Positions 18,463 through 27,832 of a DNA stretch of 64,000 bases are shown piece after piece; within the stretch, counting starts at the first letter, position 1; each line of letters begins with the position of its first letter. The notes beneath the pieces were generated by a model, which did not search any database, was not told the origin of the DNA, and saw only the letters and a program-made list of their open reading frames with translations. Source of the DNA: Gimesia alba (lineage in GTDB: Bacteria > Planctomycetota > Planctomycetia > Planctomycetales > Planctomycetaceae); the NCBI RefSeq assembly GCF_007744675.1, contig NZ_CP036269.1, forward strand, positions 3,389,546 to 3,453,545, read 5' to 3'. The position numbers and the translations under genes are program-made.

Positions 18463-19783
18463 ATGGTTACATTTTTCAGCCGTTTGTTCCTGGTCGGTGT
18501 TCTATTGGTTGCCGGTTGTACGAAGACGACTCCGGTAGAAGAAATCTCCGTCCAGTCGAGTGGCGTCTCATTAAGTGATTCCGATATTCCGGATCTTTCC
18601 ACAGTCTGGCCTGGTTGGCGCGGACCGCAGCGAAACGGCCACGCTCCTGATCAAGCACTGCCAACAGAGTGGGATGAGACGAAAAATGTAAAGTGGAGGA
18701 CGTTTCTTCCCGGGCGCGGGCATGGCTCGCCTGTGATTGTGAATGATCTGGTATTGCTGGCGACTGCCGATGACCAGAATCAGGAGCAGATGATCATGGC
18801 CTTTAATCGTACCGATGGAACGGTTCGTTGGGAAAAAGTCTTGCATAAAGGGGGCTTTCCTTCACCGGGAGAACTACACAAAAAAGGGACGAATGCAAAC
18901 GGGACGTTGTTGTGTGATGGAGAACGCATTTATGCGGTCTTTCTAAATTCAGGAAAGATCATCGCAACGGCGTTTGATTTAGACGGCAAGCAACTCTGGC
19001 AGAAAGAGCTGGGCGCCTTCAACTCAAAATTCGGTTATGCCCCTTCCCCCCCTGCTCTATAAATCCTTTGTGATTATCGCCGCCGATAACCGGGGCGGCG
19101 GTTATATTGCCGCACTGGATCGGAAATCGGGCAAGATTGCCTGGCGGGTTTCGCGGCCTGCGGTCAGTACGTATTCCAGTCCGGTGGTGGCGCATGTCGG
19201 GGGCCGCGATCAATTGCTGATCAGCGGCTGTGATCAGGTTGCCAGTTTTGATCCTGCGACAGGGAAAGAAAACTGGAGCACTCCCTGTCTGGCCGAAGCG
19301 ACGTGCGGCACGATTGTCACAACGGATGACAAAATTTTCGCCAGTGGTGGTTATCCCAAACGTGAAACGGTGGGTTTATCTGCCGAGGGGAAACTGCTCT
19401 GGTCTGATAAAACCAAAATCTATGAACCATCCATGCTGGTTGAGGGAGAACAGCTCTACGGGATCACGGACGACGGGATCGTCTTCTGCTGGTCAACCGA
19501 GACGGGCGACGTGCTCTGGAAACATCGCCTGCGTGGTTCATTCAGCGCTTCGCCAATTTTGTGTAACGGGCTGATCTATGTGCCGAATCTGTCAGGAGAA
19601 ACGTTTGTGTTTAAGGCGCAGAAAGACGGTTTTGAGGAAGTCGCCGTGAACCAGCTGGGAAGTGACTGCTATGCGAGTCCCGCTGTCGCCGATGGGGAAC
19701 TGTTTTTGAGAGTCGGCACACAGTCGGGTGGAAAACGCCAGGAAGAGCTGGTGTGTATCGGTGCGGATCAACCTGCTGAGTGA
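18463..19783 (+). pseudogene. PQQ-like beta-propeller lipoprotein, frameshifted at a C7 run
   Basis: The first frame (18463-19062) gives a lipoprotein signal (LVAGC lipobox, about residues 13-17) and the first propeller blades (WPGWRGPQRNGHAPDQALP, then WRTFLPGRGHGSPVI). It stops just after FGYAPSP. The second frame, entered at about 19050, continues LYKSFVIIAADNRGGG to the natural end with more blades. The switch occurs at seven cytosines (19046-19052); with six, the reading would be one continuous protein of about 440 residues. So this is either a real one-base insertion, a slippage-controlled gene, or a sequencing error. Related outer-membrane or periplasmic PQQ-like propellers are common in this group; catalytic activity is unknown. 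Start: ATG after a strong GGAGGAG. Confidence 0.8.
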
Positions 19784-19787
19784 GCGG

Positions 19788-20576
19788 TCAGGGCTTTTTA
19801 GCCGTGACTGGCGTTTCTGAAAGAGCCTGGCGCAACCAGTTTGGTTCGAGGAAGTCCCGGCGAATTTCTTCCTGATCCTGCATGAGAAATCCGTCGCTGA
19901 AGGTGTCAGTCCAGTAAACGTAGAATAACGTACGCAATTTCGGATCTGAGATTTTGAAACGGCCTTTTTTCTCTTCCTCTTTCAACCAGCGATGATTGGC
20001 ATCAAGGGGCTCAAAACCAAACATGTGTGATCGGACTCGGCCACCGCCATAGCGCTGGTAAATCTCCACCTCCATTTTCCAGTATATCAGCAGATCGTAT
20101 ACAAACGAGGCGAGATCCAATTGCTGCTGATCCTCGAGAGTTTTGCGTACTTTCTCAAGTTTCTGGCGTTGTTGATCGGAGAGATCAGGTGTTTTCAGGC
20201 TGCGTTCCAACTGACGCAATTTCGCTTGCCTCAAAGAAATCTGGGTGACACTAAATTTCTTCAAGTCGGGGTCGTCTTCTGTATACGCATCAAATTCCTG
20301 CTGGGTTGGTGCAAGCCGGATTCGGTGTTTTTCAAAATAAGCTTCCTCTAGTACTGCAGAGAAATGAGACTGAAGTGAGTGCGTGAGTTTATCTGTGGAT
20401 TCAGTATTAAGCTGATCGCGATAGACAGGCTTGCCGAGGGCGGTGCCGATTTGTTCCCGCTGAGGTTTCTTTGCTTCCAAGGCTTCCTGTGCCGGGAGAA
20501 GTGTTGCTTGCGTTACGAGCAATAATAGAACTAACAGCTGCGGTCCGGTGATCCGTCTGGACAATCCATCTTGCAT
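19788..20576 (-). CDS. Secreted hypothetical protein, SurA-N-like
   Basis: 262 residues with a signal peptide (about 12-30, LLVLLLLVTQATLLPAQ). After it comes IGTALGKPVYRDQL, which resembles the opening of SurA/PpiC-type chaperone domains, and then helical, charged sequence with a likely coiled coil (about 110-155, KLRQLERSLKTPDLSDQQRQ). No prolyl-isomerase domain is visible. The chain ends VTAKKP. A strong GGAGGAGG ribosome site precedes the ATG at 20574-20576. It converges on the PQQ-like gene with a 4-bp gap. I cannot name a function; a periplasmic folding role is only a guess from the N-terminal likeness. Confidence 0.6.
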   Translation of the reverse strand: MQDGLSRRITGPQLLVLLLLVTQATLLPAQEALEAKKPQREQIGTALGKPVYRDQLNTESTDKLTHSLQSHFSAVLEEAYFEKHRIRLAPTQQEFDAYTEDDPDLKKFSVTQISLRQAKLRQLERSLKTPDLSDQQRQKLEKVRKTLEDQQQLDLASFVYDLLIYWKMEVEIYQRYGGGRVRSHMFGFEPLDANHRWLKEEEKKGRFKISDPKLRTLFYVYWTDTFSDGFLMQDQEEIRRDFLEPNWLRQALSETPVTAKKP

Positions 20577-20670
20577 GTGTCCTCCTCCCTGGAAGTCGAA
20601 CGATTCTGCAACGTTAAACTGACAGAGTGCAATTTTAACGGAATTTCCAGAGAACTCCTAGAACATTTAA

Positions 20671-22074
20671 TTATTTCGTTCGTTTGCTGCTCAGTTCGCG
20701 TTTCCATTTGAGCTTCTTCTCGATCGCGGCGATCATCATGCCGGCGATGTCTTTGCCGGTGGCGGCTTCGATACCTTCCAGACCGGGGGACGAGTTGACT
20801 TCCAGCAGAAGCGGTCCGTTTTTGGAGCGAATGATATCGACGCCGGCGATCATTAATCCGAGGGCCTTGGTGGCTTTGACGGCGAGTTTCCGTTCCGTGG
20901 GAGTGATTTTGACGATGGAAGCCGTGCCCCCCTGATGAATGTTGGCCCGGAATTCACCTGGGGCCGCTTCGCGTTGGATCGAGGCGACGACTTTGCCGTC
21001 AATCACGAAGCAGCGCAGGTCTTTGCCGTCTGCTTCTTTGACAAATTCCTGAACCAGCAGATTCGCGCGGAGTGCTTTAAAGGCGTTGATCACACTCTCG
21101 GCTGCTTTTCTGGTTTCAGCCAAGACAACGCCGCGCCCCTGTGAGCCTTCCAGCAGCTTGACGATCAGGGGCGCCCCGCCAACCATTTCGATCAGGTCGT
21201 TCGTGTCCATCGGAGAGTTTGCAAAACCGGTGGTGGGGATGTTAATGTCGCTTTTCAGCATCAATTGCAGTGAATAGAGTTTGTCGCGGGATTGTGTGAT
21301 GGCCGTTGATGTGTTTGCAGTCAGTACATTCATACTTTCAAACTGACGTGCCAGAGCACAGCCGTAATAAGTGATACTGGGACGAATCCGCGTAATGACT
21401 GCATCCAGATCGTCGAGCGTCTTGCCTCCACGGTAGTGTGCTTCCGGTTCGACGGCATCGAGTTTCATATAACATTGTTTAATGTCGAGAAACTCCATCT
21501 CATGTCCGCGCTCTTCACCAGCTTCCAGAATACGCTGGTTGCTATAGAGTTCCTGGTTACTGGCGAGCAGTGCAATTTTGAGTCCGCTGCGGATTTGTTC
21601 CCGTTTGCCATAATGTTTGTCGAGTGTGTCACTGGAGACCTGACCCATGCAGAAGCTGATCGAAGGATCGACCAGCATGCGTCCGCTCATAGCTTCACGG
21701 CCCAAGAGCATGCGAAAACCCATGGAATCCCGGTTGGCCAGCGTGAGTTCAATTTCCCAGGCGACCGTGCCTATCTTGAGCGTGGCCAGCACGACAAAAC
21801 GTGTTTCCGAGATCCCGCTGGAGCTTTTGACAACGCGTTTGTCGACAATCGGACGCTCACATCGCACAACGACCCGCCGGTTATTCTGCAGCGGATGGAC
21901 TTCAAAACTGACCCAGGTTTCCCCCTGTCTACGAAATTTCTGGACATTAAAGGCATGGATCGAGGACGTTTTGGCACCGGAGTCCACACGTGCTTTCATG
22001 GCAGGAATTCCCAGATCGGGAAAAGCACACCATTCTTCACTGCCAACAATCAGTTTGGGGTCAGTCTCTTTCAT
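20671..22074 (-). CDS. rimK: RimB-like retropepsin fused to RimK-like glutamate ligase
   Basis: 467 residues in two parts. Residues about 8-150 match the ATP-dependent zinc protease/RimB family, now seen as retropepsin-like: the active-site motif [14 protein letters not shown] has the D-S/T-G-A signature. Residues about 165-455 are an ATP-grasp ligase of the RimK type, with GSQGRGVVL for ATP binding, [18 protein letters not shown], and [14 protein letters not shown] for metals. RimK adds glutamates to ribosomal protein S6 in E. coli, and RimB can trim such tails, so one chain may both add and remove a poly-amino-acid tag. The ATG at 22072-22074 begins a complete protein. The target in this organism is unknown. 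Confidence 0.88.
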   Translation of the reverse strand: MKETDPKLIVGSEEWCAFPDLGIPAMKARVDSGAKTSSIHAFNVQKFRRQGETWVSFEVHPLQNNRRVVVRCERPIVDKRVVKSSSGISETRFVVLATLKIGTVAWEIELTLANRDSMGFRMLLGREAMSGRMLVDPSISFCMGQVSSDTLDKHYGKREQIRSGLKIALLASNQELYSNQRILEAGEERGHEMEFLDIKQCYMKLDAVEPEAHYRGGKTLDDLDAVITRIRPSITYYGCALARQFESMNVLTANTSTAITQSRDKLYSLQLMLKSDINIPTTGFANSPMDTNDLIEMVGGAPLIVKLLEGSQGRGVVLAETRKAAESVINAFKALRANLLVQEFVKEADGKDLRCFVIDGKVVASIQREAAPGEFRANIHQGGTASIVKITPTERKLAVKATKALGLMIAGVDIIRSKNGPLLLEVNSSPGLEGIEAATGKDIAGMMIAAIEKKLKWKRELSSKRTK

Positions 22075-22178
22075 TGTCTTTGGTTATCTTTCCTGGTACC
22101 TGATTGGGGCGTAGTACGTTTGGAGTCTCTCTCTGTGGTGAGGTGTTGCGCGATTGCTTTTTCAGACTACTCTCAGAG

Positions 22179-22628
22179 CTACAGTGTAAAGTGGTAGGCA
22201 TAAAACTGCTCATCTCGCTTCCAGCCAGACGACTGATACAAGGCTTGAGCCGTCTCGTTGGTAATTTCTGTTGCGAGTGAGAGCCGAACTGCCTGCAAGG
22301 ATTTCGCATAATCAATGGCAGCGGTCAGCAGTTGAGTGCCAATGCCTTTGCGACGACCTGAGGGACTCACGAACAGATCATTCAAAATAAATGTTCTGGC
22401 AAGAGAGACCGAGGAGAAGCTGGGATAGAGTTGCATGAACCCAACAGGAGTCTCCGACTCAAAGGCGAGAAAGAGGGTTGATTCCCCATGTTGAAATCGT
22501 GCTGAGAGAAATTCTCGCGCGGCAGCAAGATCGCTGGTGCGTCCGTAGAACTGACGGTAGCTGTCAAACAGAGGCACGAGAAGATCCATATCGGCGAGAA
22601 CGGCTTGTCTGACAGTGATTTGGTTCAT
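22179..22628 (-). CDS. GNAT-family N-acetyltransferase
   Basis: 149 residues with the GNAT fold: an N-terminal strand ITVRQAVLADMDLLVPLFDSY, the central FILNDLFVSPSGRRKGIGTQLL (acetyl-CoA pyrophosphate loop, R-x-x-G-x-G), and the late LYQSSGWKRDEQFYAYH. The pattern is closest to the small acetyltransferases that act on amines or amino acids; the substrate cannot be told. It lies 104 bp upstream of the RimB-RimK gene on the same strand, so a shared transcript is possible. The start at the ATG 22626-22628 gives the full first strand. Confidence 0.88.
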   Translation of the reverse strand: MNQITVRQAVLADMDLLVPLFDSYRQFYGRTSDLAAAREFLSARFQHGESTLFLAFESETPVGFMQLYPSFSSVSLARTFILNDLFVSPSGRRKGIGTQLLTAAIDYAKSLQAVRLSLATEITNETAQALYQSSGWKRDEQFYAYHFTL

Positions 22629-22945
22629 GGTTCACACAAAAGTCATTGAGGGAATGGTTATGAATAAGAATGCGTAAAATAGTGTCTGATTTGATGCTTG
22701 TCCACGACCTGAGTCAAAGTATTTCGTGGATTCATTTTATCGATGACAGCCAGCAGCCTTTACAGGTTCATGAAAAATTAATGATCAAAATAATTATGTA
22801 AATGCAAACAAATTGTATTTACATAATTAATGCATGTGGTAAGATCGAATCGTCAACACGAAATGAGTTGCGGTATTGGTTTGTGTCGATTTGCCACGAC
22901 GATTGCATTCTTTATTGATTATTGATCCGAGTAAGGGAGCGAATG
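22629..22945. promoter_or_regulatory. Divergent intergenic region with an AT-rich operator-like inverted repeat
   Basis: About 317 bp between the GNAT gene and the DUF1559 gene. It holds one striking element, the 13-bp inverted repeat annotated at 22791-22829; the rest shows nothing I can name. Confidence 0.5.
22791..22829. promoter_or_regulatory. Perfect 13-bp inverted repeat, candidate operator
   Basis: TAATTATGTAAAT and ATTTACATAATTA around a 13-nt spacer, about 115 bp before the DUF1559 start. There is no U-tract, so it is more like a protein-binding dyad than a terminator. Confidence 0.5.
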
Positions 22946-23911
22946 ATGAAGAGACGACGCGGTTTTACGTTAATTGAATTACTAGTGGTGATTGCCATCA
23001 TTGCGATTTTAATCGCTCTGTTATTACCGGCGGTTCAGATGGCGCGCGAAGCGGCACGTCGTGTGCAGTGTAAGAATCATCTCAAGCAGTTGGGGCTGGC
23101 ATTACACAATTATCACGAAACGCATTCCCGGCTCCCGCTGATGGCTTCTGACTCCTTATATGGTTATTCGCCTTCCGCGCAGCTGCTTCCCTACCTCGAT
23201 CAGGCTAATTTGCAGAATTTGATTGATTTTCGGGAGCCGTTACTGACAGGGCCCGCCTGGGCGGCAACGATCAATCCGTCATTGGAAGTTGTGGCCCGAC
23301 AGGTGCTGCCGGTCTTTCTCTGTCCCAGTGATGCGGGAGACGTGTATTACACGGATGACAATGGAACGGTCTGGGCTGGTTCGAATTATATGGTTAACGG
23401 CGGTTCCGGACTCAGTACGAATTATTGTTCCTCTGAAAATGATGGCCTGTTCTGGCGGGGTTCCTCGACTCAGTTTCGTGATATTACCGATGGTACAACG
23501 AATACGATTTTCATGGCAGAAACTCTGTTTGGAGACCGGGGGCCGGACACGACGTTGTTAGTGAATCCGGACCGGCAGATGAAACGGGTGAGTGGCGGCG
23601 GTCCCTGCTCTGCCTCTTCGGATGATCTGGCAGCTCGATCGGCAACCAGATACGAAGGTCGCCGCGCAGGCTCCTGGATTCGAACGTTGGGCTATAGCAC
23701 TCTGGTGCATGGCTACTATCCTCCCAATTCAACAGAACCGGATGTTGCCCATCATGGTGAAGTGATTTCCGGAGCACGAAGTTTGCACCCCGGCGGCGTC
23801 AATGCATTGTTGTGTGATGGCAGTGTGAGGTTTGTTGGTGAAAATATCGATTTACTGACGCTGCGTCATCTTTTTAGCAGAGCCGATGGCGAAGTCATTG
23901 GTGAATTTTGA
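22946..23911 (+). CDS. DUF1559 pseudopilin-like protein (copy 1)
   Basis: About 321 residues. The type IV prepilin-like leader [17 protein letters not shown] is followed by a hydrophobic helix and the AREAARRVQCKNHLKQ segment, which define DUF1559. The C-terminus has the family motif HPGGVNALLCDGSVRFVGENID. I use the ATG at 22946, 7 bases after GGGAG, rather than the TTG at 22922. Such proteins are expected to be processed by a prepilin peptidase and to sit in or cross the envelope; their function is unknown. A small lipoprotein gene follows after 72 bp, the same pairing as the other three copies in this window. Four cysteines in the middle may form disulfides. Confidence 0.92.
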   Translation: MKRRRGFTLIELLVVIAIIAILIALLLPAVQMAREAARRVQCKNHLKQLGLALHNYHETHSRLPLMASDSLYGYSPSAQLLPYLDQANLQNLIDFREPLLTGPAWAATINPSLEVVARQVLPVFLCPSDAGDVYYTDDNGTVWAGSNYMVNGGSGLSTNYCSSENDGLFWRGSSTQFRDITDGTTNTIFMAETLFGDRGPDTTLLVNPDRQMKRVSGGGPCSASSDDLAARSATRYEGRRAGSWIRTLGYSTLVHGYYPPNSTEPDVAHHGEVISGARSLHPGGVNALLCDGSVRFVGENIDLLTLRHLFSRADGEVIGEF

Positions 23912-23983
23912 TTTCAGTTCGGATTTGAAAACGGAATTTCCTGATTGTTTGAGAGTATTCACACAAAAATAGAGGAAAGCAGC

Positions 23984-24397
23984 ATGTCGGCTTGTGAGAT
24001 CAAAGCCTGGATACGACGGGGACTTTCTTTTTCGTTCTTCTACTGTCTGGCAAGTGTTTGCGGTTGTGCTTCTGAAAGTGGGGAACAACGAAAGCCGCCT
24101 GAAGTGGAGTACCCGGAGACGTTTACTGCCGCCGGTGTCAACTGGACCCGGGAGCAGAACCTGGGACCTTCCGACAGTCGGTTATTGACACGTTATTTTA
24201 AAGCTAATCCGAGTCTGGCGGACAGCCCTGCGTTTCAGGGCCTCCCTGCCGTTTATCACGGCACACGAAATCGCCGCCGGTTTTACTGGATTCAGGGGAG
24301 CAGCGAGAGACGAACCTGGGTCTGTTTGCAATTCAACCAGGGGCGCTTCCAGTTTCTGGAAGGTACGGGATTACCCTGGCGAGACCATTCAACGTAA
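23984..24397 (+). CDS. Small secreted lipoprotein-like protein paired with DUF1559 copy 1
   Basis: About 137 residues, start ATG 23984 preceded by AGAGGA. The N-terminus MSACEIKAWIRRG-LSFSFFYCLASVCGC is a signal sequence ending at a probable lipobox cysteine (SVCGC). The mature part (ESGEQRKPPEVEYPE..., later RRRFYWIQGSS and WRDHST) matches no domain I recognise. The role is unknown; it lies directly behind the pseudopilin-like gene and probably shares its transcript. Confidence 0.65.
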   Translation: MSACEIKAWIRRGLSFSFFYCLASVCGCASESGEQRKPPEVEYPETFTAAGVNWTREQNLGPSDSRLLTRYFKANPSLADSPAFQGLPAVYHGTRNRRRFYWIQGSSERRTWVCLQFNQGRFQFLEGTGLPWRDHST

Positions 24398-24459
24398 GGG
24401 CTCTACAGTTGTTGTAGAAGCCGTTCCATTCATTCATTTTTCAACTGAGGAGAAACAAA

Positions 24460-25911
24460 ATGGGGATTTTGCGCCTACATCACACGAAACTGAGTTTATT
24501 GCTTGTTCTGGTGCTATTAGAGCTACTGCCGTTGAAAGTGCAGGCTGAGACAAAAGGACTCAAGAAATCAAAGTCTCACAGTCAGTCAAACGCATCGAAA
24601 TCTACATCCAGAAAACGAACTGTTTGCCGCCTGTTTTTTCAGGATCGCGCCACGCAAACGGTGAAATGGGCCGACGTGCGTAAGGCAAAAACGCTCAGGC
24701 TGGAGACGCCGACAGTGATTGACGGATTTCCTGAACTGGATGCGAAAGCGCAGAATCTGGTGCAGATGGAGCAGAGTCTGGGGACACTACTGGTGGGAGT
24801 GCGTGATCAGGAAGGGGGACAGGATCAGAGTGGCTGGGTCTTTATGGATTCTGGAGTAAAAGAAGAATCGCACGGTAATCATTCGCACTGGTACTTTAAA
24901 AAACAGCCAAAGGTGATTGAGTCACGCCTGGATTCGGCTCAGGGGAATCCGGCTCATCTGTATTGTTATCAGGGGGTATTCTATCTGGCCAACGATCGCA
25001 ATTCCGGTTATACGCGTCTGGACCCTCAATGGTATCGAGATCATTCCCAGGCAAACATCAAAACCGGCTTTCATCGAGGAGGAGGAAATCATATTACGCT
25101 GGCGGTAGCTGCAGGAAAGACCGGATACTCTACCTGGATCGATGGAGGCGGACCACAGAAAGGGATGGTCGACGTGACGCGAATTCTTCCCAACGGGAAT
25201 GAGCAGATTGCCTATTCGTTTGTCTTACCGTCGGGGGCCATTCATGGGGCGATTGTCTGCGAGAGAAAGGTCTTTTTTGCGCCGGCAGACGGAATCTGCT
25301 GGTGTGAGGCAGATCTGAATCCCCTGCCCGGCTCACAGTCGAAAGTAAACGTACGACATCTGTCACTGGGAGAAGATCCTGAGACGAAAAAGGCGGGACG
25401 AACAGGAGCTTTTACGAGCCAGCGAAATTATGTCCTGTTCGTTTCAGGAACGGGTGATACGGCGCGGCTGGGTTTGTTAAATGCCAGATTAGATGAGCCT
25501 GCTCTGATCTCAGTTCCTTTAAAAATGGCAGAAGGCAATTCGCCCGCCGGTCTGGAAGTGGTCAAAACAGCATGGGGCAAGCGGCTGGCATTTGTTTTTC
25601 ATAATCATCCGCAGGAACTGGAACAAAATGAGTATCTGAGTCTGATCGATCTGGATCCGAATGCAGATCTGGATTTTCAGGATGCGCGAGTTTTAAAACA
25701 GATTAAGGTGGGACCGAGCAAAGTGGAGGGACATTACGGGCATCATGCGGTCACCTTTGATCAAGCGGGCCGTTATGCTTTCTGGACAGAACCGGGGGCG
25801 GGAATGATCCAGGCATTTTCTCTGAAAAGTCTGGAACCGGTTGAATCTTTTACGGTGTCTGGCACGCCGACAAAGGTGATTGCTGTGGGACAGCAGGATC
25901 GACGTGACTGA
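24460..25911 (+). CDS. Secreted hypothetical protein with beta-propeller-like repeats
   Basis: 483 residues with a signal peptide (about 8-30, LSLLLVLVLLELLPLKVQAE) and a basic, Ser/Lys-rich start to the mature part. The rest alternates short strands with Asp/Gly turns (GNHITLAVAAGKTGYSTW, GAIHGAIVCERKVFFAPADG, GHYGHHAVTFDQAGRYAFWTEPGAG), which suggests a seven-bladed propeller of the YVTN/WD type. No catalytic motif is visible. GAGGAG precedes the ATG, and a strong terminator (25966-26010) ends the transcript. It follows the DUF1559/lipoprotein pair on the same strand after 62 bp and may be the third gene of that unit. Confidence 0.65.
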   Translation: MGILRLHHTKLSLLLVLVLLELLPLKVQAETKGLKKSKSHSQSNASKSTSRKRTVCRLFFQDRATQTVKWADVRKAKTLRLETPTVIDGFPELDAKAQNLVQMEQSLGTLLVGVRDQEGGQDQSGWVFMDSGVKEESHGNHSHWYFKKQPKVIESRLDSAQGNPAHLYCYQGVFYLANDRNSGYTRLDPQWYRDHSQANIKTGFHRGGGNHITLAVAAGKTGYSTWIDGGGPQKGMVDVTRILPNGNEQIAYSFVLPSGAIHGAIVCERKVFFAPADGICWCEADLNPLPGSQSKVNVRHLSLGEDPETKKAGRTGAFTSQRNYVLFVSGTGDTARLGLLNARLDEPALISVPLKMAEGNSPAGLEVVKTAWGKRLAFVFHNHPQELEQNEYLSLIDLDPNADLDFQDARVLKQIKVGPSKVEGHYGHHAVTFDQAGRYAFWTEPGAGMIQAFSLKSLEPVESFTVSGTPTKVIAVGQQDRRD

Positions 25912-25965
25912 ATGCGCAGCGGTGCTGCGTTTTTATCTAACATCAATCGGAACAGATCGAGTAAA

Positions 25966-26010
25966 ACAGGTGGTCGTGCGGCGGAGTGCTGTGCGACCAC
26001 CTGTGTTTTT
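25966..26010 (+). terminator. Terminator after the 24460 gene
   Basis: ACAGGTGGTCG and CGACCACCTGT form an 11-bp stem with a GC-rich loop, followed by GTTTTT. Confidence 0.8.
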
Positions 26011-26390
26011 ATGAATCAGAGTTGTTTCTGGAAAGAATCAAAATGTTCCGTGTATTTTTCTCAAAGGCGTCAGCAGGTCAAGAGGAAGCGACAAAAGAAA
26101 TGGTTTGGTACCGGCGCGAGAAGCTTTCGTACGCGGGCGAAGCTGATCCAAAGTGTGTCGAAGCGTGTCGAAGTGTGTCGATACGCATAAAAAATGGGGC
26201 AGTGAATTGCATGTTCGAAGAAAATGTGTTGGATGACCAGTCAGAAATTGAGGGAATCGGTTCAGTACGCGAAGATAAGCAGTGCATAAACCGTTTCACT
26301 CGCGCGCGACGCATAACAGGGAGTATTCACAAGGGCGGGATGCTGTCAAGCTCGGAATGGTCAGTGAAAAACATATCCCATCAAACAACA

Positions 26391-26417
26391 ATGCCTCCGA
26401 AATGAATTCGGAGGCAT
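26391..26417 (-). terminator. Terminator after the PQQ-propeller gene
   Basis: The perfect 11-bp stem ATGCCTCCGAA / TTCGGAGGCAT has a 5-nt loop. On the minus strand it is followed by TTGTTGTTTG, so it most likely ends the 26465-27832 transcript. Confidence 0.7.
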
Positions 26418-26464
26418 TGAATTTCAATCAAACTGATTTGGAGAGGAAACTCTTTTGAGAGATT

Positions 26465-27832
26465 TTATTTTTCAGTTGATCCGATGCAGTAGAGTTCCGT
26501 TCCAGTGCGAATCAGGAGGGACTGATCGACGGCGGCGGTGCCATACACGGTGGCCCCCAGTTGAGGATAGCCGCTTCTGCCGGCGCCGCGACTGTCAGAC
26601 TTTGCTTTCGTATCCGGTTTTGCGGTTTTTTCTGTTTCCGGTTGCTCCTCCTTTTCAGCAATGAGAGGATTGGAAGCCAGTAATTTATATTCGGATCCCG
26701 GGCGGAGGACGTCGGTCGTTCCTTTTTTCGTAAAGAAGTAGATTTGGTTTCCAGCAGCGAGTGGGGAACTCCAGCAGGGACCAGTGAGGCGTTGGGCGTA
26801 GTGTTGTTTACCTGTCTGCAGGTCGAGACAGTAGACGACGCCGACCTTATTGACAAAGTAAGCACAACCTTCGTAGGCGAGCGGAGTACAGTAATAAGAA
26901 ACCGCTTTGTTCGCTTTCCAGAGGACTTCAAATGTTGGTTTTCCCTCTTTGGTGACCAGTTTCAAACAGCAGTTGGAAGCACTGGCTTTGGCGGCGTTTG
27001 GATTTCTGCGATCCATTGAAGCGCCAATCAGAATCGTATCTTGATAGACGGAGGCAGAAGGGATGGTATTGCCGCTGATGCCGGAGTGTGTCCAGAGCAG
27101 CTTGCCGGTGAGACCCTGGTATCCATTCACGGTACCACGTGAACTGACGATGATTTCCGGAGTGCCGTCTCGATCGGCAATCGTAGGAGAAGTCCAGGCG
27201 ACACCTGATTCGCGATCGGTTTTCCAGTTTGTTTTGCCGGTTTTTTTATCCAAAGACAACAGGTAAGAAGGACCTTCATGAGCGGTTAACACGATGATCT
27301 GATCTGCAGTTTGTGCGAGTGAATTGCCGATGCCGTGATTGCTGACAAACGCACCGTAATCTTTGACTAAAGAACGCTGCCAGAGTGGAGTCCCGGAATG
27401 CGTATAAGCGACGACATCACCACTTTCGTAAAAGGCATAGATTCCGTTTTCATCAACCACCGGCGTCGGAGCAGCGCGGGAGACCATTGAAGAGGTTTTC
27501 TTGGTCTGACTGGCTTTGAATTCTTTCGACCAGACTGGCTGTCCGTTCGTCAGGTCGTACACGTGGAGCAAGCAGGTTTCCTGTTGTGGCCCTTCGATGG
27601 ATGTAACAAAAACCTGGTTTTTCCAGACGACCGGCGAGGATTGCCCGTAACCGGGGACGGTTTGTTTCCAGCGAATTCCCTGTTCGGGAGACCATTTGAC
27701 AGGCAGATTCACGGCCGGTGAAATATTGGAACCATTGCCACGAAAACCGGACCAGACATCAGCGGCTTCCACAGTTGCAACGCAAACAAGGATCGTGATA
27801 GCGAAAAAGATTGTCAGTTTATTTTTGAACAC
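26465..27832 (-). CDS. Secreted PQQ-like beta-propeller protein
   Basis: 455 residues with a signal peptide (about 6-23, LTIFFAITILVCVATVEAA). The blades repeat the WKQTVPGYGQSSPVVW, LYSYDLTNG-like and LLWTHSGISG pattern typical of PQQ-binding-like propellers; WSGFRGNGSNIS is the usual first segment. No PQQ ligands can be assigned. The GTG at 27830-27832 has AAAGGAAC in front. The gene overlaps the end of the Rrf2 regulator by 14 bp, so the regulator and this protein are translated from one message. It is similar in type to the frameshifted gene at 18463. Confidence 0.85.
   Translation of the reverse strand: MFKNKLTIFFAITILVCVATVEAADVWSGFRGNGSNISPAVNLPVKWSPEQGIRWKQTVPGYGQSSPVVWKNQVFVTSIEGPQQETCLLHVYDLTNGQPVWSKEFKASQTKKTSSMVSRAAPTPVVDENGIYAFYESGDVVAYTHSGTPLWQRSLVKDYGAFVSNHGIGNSLAQTADQIIVLTAHEGPSYLLSLDKKTGKTNWKTDRESGVAWTSPTIADRDGTPEIIVSSRGTVNGYQGLTGKLLWTHSGISGNTIPSASVYQDTILIGASMDRRNPNAAKASASNCCLKLVTKEGKPTFEVLWKANKAVSYYCTPLAYEGCAYFVNKVGVVYCLDLQTGKQHYAQRLTGPCWSSPLAAGNQIYFFTKKGTTDVLRPGSEYKLLASNPLIAEKEEQPETEKTAKPDTKAKSDSRGAGRSGYPQLGATVYGTAAVDQSLLIRTGTELYCIGSTEK

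Larger units (their letters stand above)
25912..26464. other. Intergenic region with two opposed terminators
   Basis: 553 bp with no credible gene. It contains a plus-strand terminator (25966-26010) and a minus-strand hairpin (26391-26417), each annotated separately. Between them are a few short repeats of TGTGTCGAAG (about 26154-26182). The open frames here have no domain and unusual composition. Confidence 0.5.

Noticed and set aside
26154..26182. Short TGTGTCGAAG repeats, considered as a CRISPR or tandem-repeat locus
   Set aside because: There are only about three imperfect units with no spacers. I saw no CRISPR array anywhere in the window.
25986..26405. A 139-codon open frame between two genes
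   Set aside because: It overlaps a terminator at each end, has no ribosome site and no recognisable sequence.
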